The notes under the pieces: generated by a model | What the model was told of the DNA's origin: nothing | Databases searched by the model: none | Seen by the model: only the letters and a program-made list of their open reading frames with translations | Assembly (NCBI GenBank): GCA_963775875.1 | Contig: CAVZKP010000022.1 | Location: forward strand, 1 to 64,000 | DNA length: 64,000 nt | DNA from: AP-15 sp963775875 | Lineage (GTDB): Bacteria > Pseudomonadota > Alphaproteobacteria > ATCC43930 > CGMCC-115725 | Direction of reading: 5' to 3' | Made by a program: the position numbers and the translations under genes | Shown here: in pieces, positions 18,523-26,193 of the stretch | Layout: each line of letters begins with the position of its first letter | How positions within the stretch are numbered: position 1 is the first letter of the stretch

Positions 18523-18938
18523 TCAAGCCGCTGCCACAAGGACCATCCAGGCCACGCCGAAGCGGTCGGCGACCATGCCGAAACGCGGTGAAAAGAAGGT
18601 CTTGGTCAACGCCATCCGTACCTGACCGCCGACGGACAGAGCAGCGAACAGCCGCTCGGCCTCGGCTTCGCTCGGCGCCGTCAGCGTCAGGGCAAAACCT
18701 TGGAACGTCGCCTGCTGCTGGCATTGGCCATCGGAGGCCAGCACCGTCGCATCGCCGATGCGCAGGCTCGCGTGCATGATCTTGTTCTCGGTCCCCGGCG
18801 CCGCCTGCCTGAATCCTGCGGCTCGGGGCAGTCCTTGAAGCGCATCAGCGTGGTCACCTCGGCGCCGAGCGCACTGCGGTAGAATTCGATCGCCTCCTCG
18901 CAGCGGCCGTCGAAAAACAGGTAGGTTTGGACCTGCAT
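18523..18938 (-). CDS. VOC-family PhnB-like protein (one frameshift)
   Basis: The protein resembles PhnB/YdcJ-type glyoxalase-fold proteins of unknown role. The N-terminal frame has MQVQTYLFFDGRCEEAIEFYRSALG; the C-terminal frame has HASLRIGDATVLASDG and FFSPRFGMVADRFGVAWMV, both landmarks of this group. Unlike most frameshifts in this window, the frames join by adding one base near 18812, giving 138 residues. It is convergent with the SelA-like gene. Metal-binding residues typical of active glyoxalases are not obvious. Confidence 0.75.
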
Positions 18939-19119
18939 GTCTTCTCTCCTTTTCGTGGTGGAGACACAGAAAGATCTTGGTAGCAGCGCCTCAGTCGTTG
19001 ATTGCCCGGTAGGCTTCGGGCGTACAGCCGAGACCCGTTTTGGACAACGCTGCGGTGCGGATTTCGGCCCACTTACGCGCCACGGCAGGACTCGGGCGAG
19101 AGCGGCGACGCACCGCCCG

Positions 19120-19147
19120 TTGACATTTACGTTGATATCAACATATT
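19120..19147 (+). promoter_or_regulatory. Promoter with MarR operator
   Basis: TTGACA at 19120-19125 is followed after 16 bases by CATATT at 19142-19147. Between them lies the perfect 12-base palindrome GTTGATATCAAC at 19131-19142, ending eight bases of leader before the start of the MarR gene. A repressor bound here would block RNA polymerase, the usual MarR autoregulation. Confidence 0.6.
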
Positions 19148-19154
19148 TGGCGGC

Positions 19155-19601
19155 ATGTCAATCGCTGATGAATTGCCCGCCGGAATAACCCAGCACGTTC
19201 GCGACACCTGTCTGTGCCTGCACCTGCAGCGGGCGGCACGGGCGGTGGCGCGCCGCTTCGACGCGGCGCTGCGGCCGCTGGAACTGACCAACGGCCAATT
19301 CTCGCTGCTGATGTCGCTCAATCGCCCTTACTCGCCCGGCATCGGCAGCGTCTCGGCGCTGCTGGCCATGGACCGCACGACCCTGACCGCCAATCTCAAG
19401 CCCCTCGAACGGCGCGGGCTGATAACGGTTGGTGTGGACGACACCGATAAACGCGGTCGCTGCCTGACCTTGACGCCGGCCGGGCGGGCTCTGCTCGCCA
19501 ACGCGCTGCCGGTGTGGCGGCGGACCCACGCCGCGATCGAACAACTGGTCACCCGGTCCGACCCCGATCGCCTCCGCGCCGATCTGCGCGCGCTTTCCTG
19601 A
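19155..19601 (+). CDS. MarR-family transcriptional regulator
   Basis: The 148-residue protein has the winged-helix core of MarR: LELTNGQFSLLMSLNRP leads into the recognition helix SALLAMDRTTLTANLKPLERRGLI and the wing DDTDKRGRCLTLTPAGR, given as landmarks at about residues 45-110. Two nearby Cys residues (CLCLHL) near residue 20 could permit redox sensing, as in some OhrR-like proteins, but this is only a possibility. The start at 19155 places the palindrome in the promoter. No divergent target gene faces it, so the target beyond itself is unknown. Confidence 0.85.
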   Translation: MSIADELPAGITQHVRDTCLCLHLQRAARAVARRFDAALRPLELTNGQFSLLMSLNRPYSPGIGSVSALLAMDRTTLTANLKPLERRGLITVGVDDTDKRGRCLTLTPAGRALLANALPVWRRTHAAIEQLVTRSDPDRLRADLRALS

Positions 19602-19656
19602 AACCGCAACCCATCCGTCCCGCGCGGCAACGCCTGGATAAAACAGGCGGAGATTG

Positions 19657-19688
19657 TAAAAAAGCTCAGCCGCCGTAAAAAGCGGCGG
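19657..19688 (-). terminator. Terminator of the radical-SAM operon
   Basis: Read leftward, a perfect CCGCCG/CGGCGG stem (19670-19688) with a seven-base loop is followed by CTGAG and then a run of six T (A-run at 19658-19663 on the plus strand). It lies 20 bases after the radical-SAM stop. A second stem, CGCCTG/CAGGCG at 19631-19649, lies nearer the MarR gene and may serve the other strand. Confidence 0.5.
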
Positions 19689-19708
19689 GCGCCCTGCCGC
19701 TCGCGGAT

Positions 19709-21373
19709 TCAGTGCGCGACGCGGAGATCCTGGGGGGCCAGCGTCCAGGAATTCTCGAACCCGCCGAGCAAGCGAAGCTCGCGGAATTCCGGCGTCGACA
19801 GGCCCTGGCGCGCGCGTGCGGCCCAGTAGAATGCGCTTACCTCTGCTGTCAGTTGCCGCTCCTGGGAGAGTTCGTGTGCCGTCAACCTGCCGAGGTAGCC
19901 GTGTCTGATGTCGATTTCTTCGATCGGGGTCGCCTCGATATAATCGAGCGCCGCGCCTAAACAGTAAAGCGCATGGCCGTTGCACTGCGCGGTAATGCTG
20001 TGCAGGCGGGCGCGATCGACCGGCTGGAAGCTTCGGTAATCCGGCAGCTTCAGGTGCGCCTCGAACACCAGCGAGCGCAATACTTCGACCAGCCCGGCAT
20101 TATCAAAGTTTCGCACGCGGAAGGTCAGCAGCATCCAATCGTAGAATAAATCCAGTTTCGGGTCGAGAAAGTTGTAGTCGGGCTCGAACGCATTTCCGAG
20201 CAATCGCCCTTCCGCCTCGAGCTGGCGTTTCAATGGGGTGCCCGCATAGGGCAAGGTCCGACAGAAGCCCGCAACCGTCCATCCATCGCCGACGAAGCGG
20301 TCGAGGAACGCGATGTTGTTGCGCACGGTCGTGATCGTGCTGTAGGGCTCCAGCAGCATGAAGCCGAAGTCGAACGACACATCGAGATCGCGCAGGATTT
20401 TCCCCGCTTCGATATGCTGTTGCGGCTTCAGCATCTTGTTCAGGTTGACAAGGCCCTGCTCGTCGCCGTTCTCGACCCCCATGTAAACATGGGTGAGCCC
20501 CGCCTCGACTAGGCGCGCCATCGTCTCAGGCCGGACCTCATCGGAGCGGCAGCTGATCTTGAACGCGATCCGGCCCGCCAATCCCGCCGCGATGACGCCG
20601 TCGGCGATCCCTTCGGCCCACTCGCGAGCGCGCCGCCCGGTCGCCAGAAAATCGTCGTCCTGGAATAGGAATATTCGCGCCCCTTGTTCGACATGGAGCT
20701 GGCGCATTTCTTCGACCACCGCGGCGGGCGAGCGCAGGCGCCGCAGCTTGCCGCCCTGGGCCTCGTAGAACGGGCGGATACTGCAGAAATTGCAGTTCCA
20801 CGGGCAGCCCCGGCTGCCAAGGACCGAGGCGGTGGAGAGGTCTCGCCGGCGATAGTCGATGTCGGAGCGCTCGGGAAACGGGAGCCGGTCGAGATCGTCG
20901 ATCGCTGGCCGCAGGGGATTGGCGACGATCTCCTCGCCCCGCCGGTAGGCGATGCCGCTGATGTCGTGCCAATCCTCGCCCGCGCTCAGCTTCCCCATCA
21001 GTTCGACGAGGGTCGCTTCGCCCTCGAAGCGAACGATTGAATCGGCGCCGGGAATGCGCTGCAGCACTTCCTGATGGTCAAAGCTGGGATAGTGCCCACC
21101 GATGGTGATGTGGGCTCGGCACCCGCGGGCCCGGAGGGCCTGGATCACCCGCGCGAAGGCGGGCGACATGTATTGGAATATCAGGGAAAAACCGATAACG
21201 TCGGGGCGCAGGCGGGCGACCAGTTCCACGACCGGCTCGGGGTCGGAGGTATAGGTCTCGATCCGGCCGGCAAAGCCCGCGTGCCGCACCGACGACAGAA
21301 GGTAGCGCAGGCCGAGATTGTCCTGATCCTGAAAACCGATCAGCAGGACCGAGCAAACGGACCGTTCCGGCAT
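19709..21373 (-). CDS. B12-binding-domain radical SAM protein
   Basis: The 554-residue protein combines an N-terminal Rossmann-like cobalamin-binding region (about residues 5-150; SVLLIGFQDQDNLGL, RPDVIGFSLIFQY, IGGHYPSF) with a radical-SAM core starting near residue 195. The cluster motif is C-x3-C-x2-C in GCPWNCNFCSI; GVENGDEQGL lies in the core. The classic DxHxxG cobalamin ligand is not evident. Such enzymes catalyse methylations or rearrangements on unactivated carbons of lipids, antibiotics or peptides. The gene is 20 bases downstream of a small protein gene in the same direction and ends at a terminator, so the two form a short operon. Substrate is unknown. Confidence 0.85.
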   Translation of the reverse strand: MPERSVCSVLLIGFQDQDNLGLRYLLSSVRHAGFAGRIETYTSDPEPVVELVARLRPDVIGFSLIFQYMSPAFARVIQALRARGCRAHITIGGHYPSFDHQEVLQRIPGADSIVRFEGEATLVELMGKLSAGEDWHDISGIAYRRGEEIVANPLRPAIDDLDRLPFPERSDIDYRRRDLSTASVLGSRGCPWNCNFCSIRPFYEAQGGKLRRLRSPAAVVEEMRQLHVEQGARIFLFQDDDFLATGRRAREWAEGIADGVIAAGLAGRIAFKISCRSDEVRPETMARLVEAGLTHVYMGVENGDEQGLVNLNKMLKPQQHIEAGKILRDLDVSFDFGFMLLEPYSTITTVRNNIAFLDRFVGDGWTVAGFCRTLPYAGTPLKRQLEAEGRLLGNAFEPDYNFLDPKLDLFYDWMLLTFRVRNFDNAGLVEVLRSLVFEAHLKLPDYRSFQPVDRARLHSITAQCNGHALYCLGAALDYIEATPIEEIDIRHGYLGRLTAHELSQERQLTAEVSAFYWAARARQGLSTPEFRELRLLGGFENSWTLAPQDLRVAH

Positions 21374-21392
21374 CGAGACTGCTCCCTTCCGG

Positions 21393-21728
21393 TCAGGTTC
21401 TGGGCGCGCTCCCCGAGCTTCCTGCCGGCGCGGCCCGCAATTCTCTCAACCGCGCATGCAGTTCATTCTGCTGCGCCTGTAACCGCGTAATCGCCGCTGC
21501 AACTTCGTGCACCCGTTCCTCGATTTCGGTCGCCGACAGCCGTGTTATGTCCGACACGGGCGGGTCTCCATGTGGACCACGACCGGGGATCAGGCGGAGA
21601 AGGGCGTCGATCCGCGATGTATCTGCGGCAAACGAGTCCCCGATCGGCCCATGCCCGGGCGGTCTCCAACCACCGGTGATAATGATGATGATGATGATCT
21701 GTTCGAGATAGCTAAGCCGCTGTTCCAT
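21393..21728 (-). CDS. Small protein with heptaisoleucine tract and C-terminal coiled coil, upstream of a radical-SAM gene
   Basis: I do not recognise this 111-residue protein. It starts MEQRLSYLEQ followed by seven consecutive Ile and TGGW (about residues 11-21), then a Gly/Pro-rich linker with PPGHGP and PGRGPHGDPP, and a heptad-like helix from about residue 70 (SATEIEERVHEVAAAI, LQAQQNELHARLRELR) that should form a coiled coil. The site GGGAGGG six bases upstream supports the start at 21728. The gene is co-directional with and 20 bases before the B12/radical-SAM gene. It might be a substrate or scaffold of that enzyme, or a short membrane-associated adaptor. Confidence 0.6.
   Translation of the reverse strand: MEQRLSYLEQIIIIIIITGGWRPPGHGPIGDSFAADTSRIDALLRLIPGRGPHGDPPVSDITRLSATEIEERVHEVAAAITRLQAQQNELHARLRELRAAPAGSSGSAPRT
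21678..21698. repeat. Trinucleotide repeat coding for seven isoleucines
   Basis: On the plus strand this is GAT-AAT-(GAT)5. Read leftward it encodes seven Ile codons in a row. Slippage would change the number of isoleucines but not the frame. Confidence 0.85.
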
Positions 21729-22038
21729 ATTGCGCCCTCCCATTTCTACCAGGATGTCTCGGCCGACGCTGCCTGCATTCCGGCGCAGACCAGTACCCTC
21801 GTTTTAACTTTTTGCGTCAGCGGGATTGAGCGTGCACTTCGACGTTAACCAATCCACGATCGCATCATCGCAATTTTCCCTGGCGCTTTCTAGCTGTTTT
21901 TGGCGCTCGGAAAAGAAGCTCAGCCGGAATCCTGGGGGCGGGTTCACCCCACGCCTTCCATCGCCAACGCCAATTCGCGCTCAAGCCGAGGCAGAGTATC
22001 ATGCGGGCGCGGAAAATCCGGCCGTGGCGAGGGTGATC
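21729..22038. other. Divergent intergenic stretch
   Basis: These 310 bases separate the leftward small-protein operon from the rightward methyltransferase. The central part is locally AT-richer than its surroundings. I see no clear promoter match, operator or RNA gene in it. An open frame continues upstream of the methyltransferase start but is not convincing. Confidence 0.5.
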
Positions 22039-22905
22039 ATGAACAAGGACGGGCTCGAATTCGTCCGGCGTGCGTTTGCCAGGGAGATCATGGCTACGGC
22101 CGGTATCGAGGATACGCGCGTCGAGGCCGCCTTCGCCGCGGTGCGTCGGGAGCACTTTCTCGGCCCTGGTCCATGGCAGATCGCGAGCCGGTTTGGCGGC
22201 TATGTGCCGACGCCGAGCGCTGACCCGGTCTATCTCTATACCGACCAGATGGTCGGTATCCTACCAGAGCGCAACCTGAACAATGGCGAGCCGTCTCTGC
22301 ACGCCCGGTTGATGCCGAGCGCCGCCTTGCAGGAGGGAGAGCACGCCGTTCATGTTGGCGCTGGTGTCGGCTACTACACCGCGATCCTCGCCACGCTCGT
22401 CGGCCCCGGCGGGTCGGTGACGGCGATCGAGTTCGATTCCGGGCTCGCCGCGCGCGCCGCGGCAAATTTCGCGCAATGGCCAAATGTCCGGGTAATCCAG
22501 GGTGATGGCGGGCAGGTGCCGTTCGACCCGGCCGACGTCATCTATGTCAACGCCGGCGCGACCCGGCCGGCGCCTTTCTGGCTCGACGGGCTCAAAGAGG
22601 GGGGCCGGCTGATCCTGCCGCTGACCACGTATCACGGCTTCCCGTCGAGCGAGCGCAGTGAAGTCCACCCACGCGGCGCGGTCTTTCGCATCGAGCGGCG
22701 GGGCAGCGAATTCCTCGCCCGATGGCTTTTGGGGGTGGTGACCTTTCCTTGCGAGGGCACGCGCGACGCCGCATCGGAATTGGCTGTCTGGGCGGCTTTC
22801 GCCACCGAGCGCTGGCGGGAGGTCACCCGGCTCTATCGCCGTGACGATCTGCCGGCCGATCAGTGCTGGCTGCGCGCCCCGGGCTGGTGCCTGGCCTATC
22901 GCTGA
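22039..22905 (+). CDS. PCMT (protein-L-isoaspartate O-methyltransferase)-like methyltransferase
   Basis: The 288-residue protein carries the PCMT fold. ERNLNNGEPSLHARLM precedes the SAM-binding motif I VHVGAGVGYYTAILA near residue 115, with acidic motif II in VTAIEFDSGLA. The N-terminal helix has VEAAFAAVRREHFLGPGPW, which in PCMT proteins reads similarly and helps bind substrate. It is longer than PCMT (about 210) by a C-terminal extension. The start at 22039 begins the conserved domain; the longer open frame adds 71 unlikely residues. PCMT homologues also act in peptide natural-product clusters, and this one is divergent from the radical-SAM pair, so a link is possible but unproven. Confidence 0.78.
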   Translation: MNKDGLEFVRRAFAREIMATAGIEDTRVEAAFAAVRREHFLGPGPWQIASRFGGYVPTPSADPVYLYTDQMVGILPERNLNNGEPSLHARLMPSAALQEGEHAVHVGAGVGYYTAILATLVGPGGSVTAIEFDSGLAARAAANFAQWPNVRVIQGDGGQVPFDPADVIYVNAGATRPAPFWLDGLKEGGRLILPLTTYHGFPSSERSEVHPRGAVFRIERRGSEFLARWLLGVVTFPCEGTRDAASELAVWAAFATERWREVTRLYRRDDLPADQCWLRAPGWCLAYR

Positions 22906-23100
22906 AAGCATCGCCGCAGCAGTTTCCTCGGTGGCGCAGTCGCGCCGCGGGCCCCGGCACAGCCCAAAACAGGCGTTTGAAAGCGGCGCTCAGCGGATAT
23001 CCCGTTCGGCGGGTGGTCGTTTGTTACCCGAGGCGTTACCCAGAGGCGCATTGACCTCGAGTAGGGTCACGATCGAGTTTCTTCTTAACACTGAAATAAT

Positions 23101-23177
23101 TGGCGTCCCCGGCGTGACTCGAACACGCGACCCACAGTTTAGGAAACTGTTGCTCTATCCGACTGAGCTACGGGGAC
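23101..23177 (-). tRNA. tRNA-Arg (anticodon CCT)
   Basis: The complement forms a 77-nt cloverleaf with an encoded CCA end. Acceptor GTCCCCG pairs fully with CGGGGAC. The anticodon stem ACAGT/ACTGT encloses loop TTCCTAA, so the anticodon is CCT, which reads the AGG arginine codon. No integrated element is visible at its 3' end. Confidence 0.95.
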
Positions 23178-23261
23178 ATCTGGATGGATGATAGGCTGCC
23201 TCGGCGCTCGGCGCCAGCACCGGGCCTCGACGGCTCTCCACCGCTCCGCGACACCGTTGGG

Positions 23262-24038
23262 CTAGTTCCGCCGGACGGCGAGGATCGCCACCGGATAGGC
23301 GTATTCGAGCCCATCGCCAACGCGGCGCACCGGGATGCCGAGACTGTCGTCTTCGACCGAGGCGGCGAACATCCCGGCGATCTTCGCATCGTCGCCGGGG
23401 TCGGGGAACGAGCGGGCGAGCAGATTCTTCACCGAGTCGCGCAATTCGTAGAATTGCGTCTGCGGCTTGGGCAGGCCGGCGGTGCGATACAGGCCGTGCA
23501 ATTCGGCGAGCGGCAGGGCGCGGACATGCGAGGGATCGCGCAGTTTTTCCAGCCGGTTGAACAGGGCGGCCTTGACCGGGTCGGACGAGGCGCAGGTGTC
23601 GGCCACGACGATGCAGCCCCCGGGCGCGCATACCCGCACCATCTCACGCAGCACGGCCGAGGGATCGGGAAAGTGATGGACGGCAAAACGGCTCACGACG
23701 ATCGTGAAAAATCCGTCGGGCCAGGGCAGCGATCCGACGTCGCCCTGTTGCCAGGTGACGTTGGCGATACCCTTTTCGGCCGCCAATCGGCGGGCGCGGT
23801 CGAGCATAGCCGGGGTCATGTCGATGCCGGTCGCCTGGCGTAGATGCGGGGCGAAGGCGCAGACGACGATACCACCGCCGCAGGCGACGTCGAGCATCGT
23901 GTCGTCCGGCCCCGGCTCCGCGGCATCGACGATCATCCGCAGCGCGCCGGCATCGGTGATCGCGCTCGCGGTGCTGAACGGCGTCGCCTGGCGAGTGAAC
24001 TGATCGAGGATCAGGCTGCTGTGCGCCTCGCTCGACAT
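23262..24038 (-). CDS. Class I SAM-dependent methyltransferase (UbiE/COQ5-like)
   Basis: The 258-residue protein has motif I MLDVACGGGIVVCAFA near residue 48, acidic residue in GIDMTPAML, and the post-motif VSRFAVHHFPDPSAVLREMVRV typical of the Methyltransf_11 family. The opening SLILDQFTRQATPF resembles UbiE-like small-molecule methyltransferases. The frame is intact. It lies directly after tRNA-Arg on the same strand. Its substrate cannot be read from the sequence; the neighbours give no pathway. Confidence 0.85.
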   Translation of the reverse strand: MSSEAHSSLILDQFTRQATPFSTASAITDAGALRMIVDAAEPGPDDTMLDVACGGGIVVCAFAPHLRQATGIDMTPAMLDRARRLAAEKGIANVTWQQGDVGSLPWPDGFFTIVVSRFAVHHFPDPSAVLREMVRVCAPGGCIVVADTCASSDPVKAALFNRLEKLRDPSHVRALPLAELHGLYRTAGLPKPQTQFYELRDSVKNLLARSFPDPGDDAKIAGMFAASVEDDSLGIPVRRVGDGLEYAYPVAILAVRRN

Positions 24039-24173
24039 GGCCCGGCTCCTCTCTCGATTTCACGGCAACCGGCGAAGGCCGCGCTCGGTCGCGCCTCCAT
24101 CCTAGCGGGATTTGCCGCGGCGGGGCAGCATCCCATCTTTGCTTCGGGTGATAAACAGGCGGTATCGGCAGCG

Positions 24174-24932
24174 ATGATCGATGTTGCGCATTCGGGTCCG
24201 GCCTTTTTGGCCTCGTTCCTGGCCTCTTCGGTCGAGTGCGTCGAGGCGCTGACGATCGTCCTCGCGGTCGGCGCGGTGCGCGGCTGGCGGCCGGCTCTGA
24301 TCGGCGCGGGGCTGGCGGCGGCGCTGCTGGCGATCCTGGTTGCGGTCTTGGGCGCCGGGCTCGGCCTGATCCCGCTGGCCACGCTGCAAACCGCGATCGG
24401 CGTTTTGCTGTTGCTGTTCGGCATGCGCTGGCTGCGCAAGTCAATCCTGCGCGCCGGCGGACTCATCCCGCTGCGTGACGAGGCAGCCAATTATGCAAGC
24501 GAAACCGGGGTGTTGCGCCTTGCGCCCGGCAGCAGGCGCGGGTGGGACCCGATCGGCGTCGCGACCAGTTTCAACGCGGTGACCGTGGAGGGGATTGAAG
24601 TCGTGTTTATCGTCATCGCGGTGGGTGCCGTCGGCGGCGCCATGGTCCCGGCGACGGTCGGTGCGCTCGCCGCTGCGGTGGTGGTGGCGGCATCTGGCCT
24701 GCTGCTGCATCGCCCATTGGCGCGGGTGCCGGAAAATGCGCTCAAATTCGTGGTCGGAATCATGCTGTCGAGCTTTGGCACCTTCTGGATCGGCGAAGGC
24801 TACGGCGTCGACTGGCCGGGGGGCGATCTGTCCGTGCTCGGTTTGATCGGCGGGTTCCTCGCCGCGGCCCTGCTGAGCGTCGCGATCGTTCGCCGCATTC
24901 GACGTGACGCCCGGCCGTCGCCGGCATTCTGA
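24174..24932 (+). CDS. COG4280-like integral membrane protein
   Basis: The 252-residue protein has about six to seven membrane helices. Two acidic motifs sit at the start of helices in each half: SSVECVEALTIVLAVGAVRGW near residue 15 and VTVEGIEVVFIVIAVGAVG near residue 140, suggesting an internal duplication. ExxE pairs in membrane helices recall the REGLE motif of FTR1 iron permeases and the E-x-G-D motif of cation transporters, so metal-ion transport is a reasonable but unproven guess. The start at 24174 gives a membrane protein without the long arginine-rich extension of the open frame. A small membrane protein follows 11 bases later. Confidence 0.65.
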   Translation: MIDVAHSGPAFLASFLASSVECVEALTIVLAVGAVRGWRPALIGAGLAAALLAILVAVLGAGLGLIPLATLQTAIGVLLLLFGMRWLRKSILRAGGLIPLRDEAANYASETGVLRLAPGSRRGWDPIGVATSFNAVTVEGIEVVFIVIAVGAVGGAMVPATVGALAAAVVVAASGLLLHRPLARVPENALKFVVGIMLSSFGTFWIGEGYGVDWPGGDLSVLGLIGGFLAAALLSVAIVRRIRRDARPSPAF

Positions 24933-24943
24933 GGAGCGATTCG

Positions 24944-25153
24944 ATGGAACGGATCAAAGCGATCGGGCGCGAGATCCTTGGCCTGTTCGTCGAAGATCTA
25001 TGGTTTACCGCCGCGCTCGGGGTCTGGATCGTGATTGCGGCGGCGACCCGGCCCTGGTGGCAGAGTGCGCCGCGCCTCGGCGCGATCGCGCTCTTCGCCG
25101 GCTTCGCCGTGATCCTTTGCGGGAATGTGCTGCGCGCGGCCCGGCGCGACTGA
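24944..25153 (+). CDS. Small two-helix membrane protein, partner of the preceding gene
   Basis: The 69-residue protein has two hydrophobic segments, LWFTAALGVWIVIAAAT and LGAIALFAGFAVILCGNVL, with a basic C-terminus. It starts 11 bases after the COG4280-like gene with a GGAG-like site, so they are probably co-expressed and may form a complex. I do not recognise a family. Confidence 0.6.
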   Translation: MERIKAIGREILGLFVEDLWFTAALGVWIVIAAATRPWWQSAPRLGAIALFAGFAVILCGNVLRAARRD

Positions 25154-25229
25154 CCCTGCCGATATTCACGGCAATGTGATGCGCAAGACAGCCATGCCGA
25201 AGCGGGGGTGCATCAGTCAGCACCGCTTG

Positions 25230-25267
25230 CCTATTTATTGCGCTGCAACACAATGGTAATAAATAGG
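25230..25267 (+). promoter_or_regulatory. AT-rich hairpin overlapping a ribosome binding site
   Basis: CCTATTTATT (25230-25239) and AATAAATAGG (25258-25267) are perfect 10-base inverted repeats separated by 18 bases. The AGG at the end of the right arm continues as AGGTG and lies seven bases before the ATG at 25274, so the stem would pair part of the ribosome site. In RNA it could be a thermometer-like or protein-controlled translation switch; in DNA it could be an operator. Confidence 0.45.
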
Positions 25268-25273
25268 TGCGGC

Positions 25274-25579
25274 ATGCCGGAAGAAATCGAAAGCAGTGGC
25301 ATATCGCGGTCCGCCGAGTGGTCTTTCGGCGGCTGGCGCGTCGTCGCTTCGGCCTGGGTGGTCGCTATCGTGTTCGTGGTGCTGTTCGCCGGGGTTCAGG
25401 CCCTGGCCTCACGGCACGGCACCTCGCCGCGGGAAGCCAGTCTGATTGGGGCGGTCATCCCACGTCACGACCCGACCTGCGCCGATCCGAGCGCTATCGC
25501 GGGGCCGGTTTCGGAATCGTGCCTGACCGAGCGGGCCGCGATCGAGCGCGCCCAGGCCGACGCCTATTCCGGCTGGTGA
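25274..25579 (+). CDS. Small single-pass membrane protein of unknown function
   Basis: The 101-residue protein has a short cytoplasmic N-terminus (MPEEIESSG), one clear membrane segment VVASAWVVAIVFVVLFAGVQAL (landmark, about residues 25-46) and a C-terminal part of about 55 residues with two cysteines (PTCADP, ESCLTE) that could form a disulfide outside the cytoplasm. The ATG at 25274 follows AGGTG; a GTG 66 bases upstream would place the start before the hairpin. Its 3' end overlaps the end of the convergent lipoprotein gene by 16 bases. I do not recognise a family. Confidence 0.5.
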   Translation: MPEEIESSGISRSAEWSFGGWRVVASAWVVAIVFVVLFAGVQALASRHGTSPREASLIGAVIPRHDPTCADPSAIAGPVSESCLTERAAIERAQADAYSGW

Positions 25580-26193
25580 GAAGCGGCTTGCGCTGGCGCG
25601 GCGGCAGCAGCGGTCGGACCGGCGCGTCGCTGCGCATCGAGTGCGGCAAGCTGAGTAGCAATCTGATTGGCTGAGACGTTGATGGTTTTCCGATCGCCGG
25701 CGCGGTCGGTGAAGGTCACCGCCAGGCCCTTCGGGCTCGACCGCAATTCGCTCTCGGGAATATTTGCTGCGAATTCCTCGACATAGGAGCAGCCACCGTC
25801 GCAGCTGATCTGATGGCGGCTGATCGGGACGAACGCCATCGCCTGCCCGGCGCCATAATGCGCGCCGTCCCAATTGCGCTCCGCCCCATCATAGCTGTCA
25901 GAAACATAGAGCTGATGCGCAGTCTCTCCGCTCTTGAGGTCGAGAATGCTGCGCAGGCAATAAAAATTGGTCCCCGGGATGCCGAGAAAAGGCGGATCGT
26001 GCTGCATCTTCGGGCCGATCAGCGCGACGTAGCGTTCCGACACATGCTCGCGCTGCGCGACCGCAGGGGCGGCGCCGCCTGGGACTGCGGCGGCTCCTGG
26101 GACTGCGGCGGCGCCGCGCGGGGCGAACTGCGAACACGCGCTCAGCGCCGCGCCAAAAAGGGCGCAGACGATTGCCAGCCGGCCGAGCGTCAT
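25564..26193 (-). CDS. Putative lipoprotein
   Basis: The 209-residue protein starts with a lipoprotein signal, LAIVCALFGAALSAC, whose lipobox cysteine is near residue 20. A low-complexity Ala/Pro/Gly linker containing a repeated AAVPG follows. The globular part has a cysteine pair around FYCLRSI and ISCDGGCSYVEEF and lies in the periplasm. A second Ala-rich low-complexity tail ends the protein. The start overlaps the stop of the CoA-transferase gene as ATGA, implying translational coupling with a cytoplasmic enzyme, which is unusual. I do not recognise a characterised family. Confidence 0.7.
   Translation of the reverse strand: MTLGRLAIVCALFGAALSACSQFAPRGAAAVPGAAAVPGGAAPAVAQREHVSERYVALIGPKMQHDPPFLGIPGTNFYCLRSILDLKSGETAHQLYVSDSYDGAERNWDGAHYGAGQAMAFVPISRHQISCDGGCSYVEEFAANIPESELRSSPKGLAVTFTDRAGDRKTINVSANQIATQLAALDAQRRAGPTAAAAAPAQAASHQPE

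Noticed and set aside
23101..23300. Integration site next to tRNA-Arg
   Set aside because: No integrase, no repeated tRNA 3' end and no change in gene type beside the tRNA was seen.
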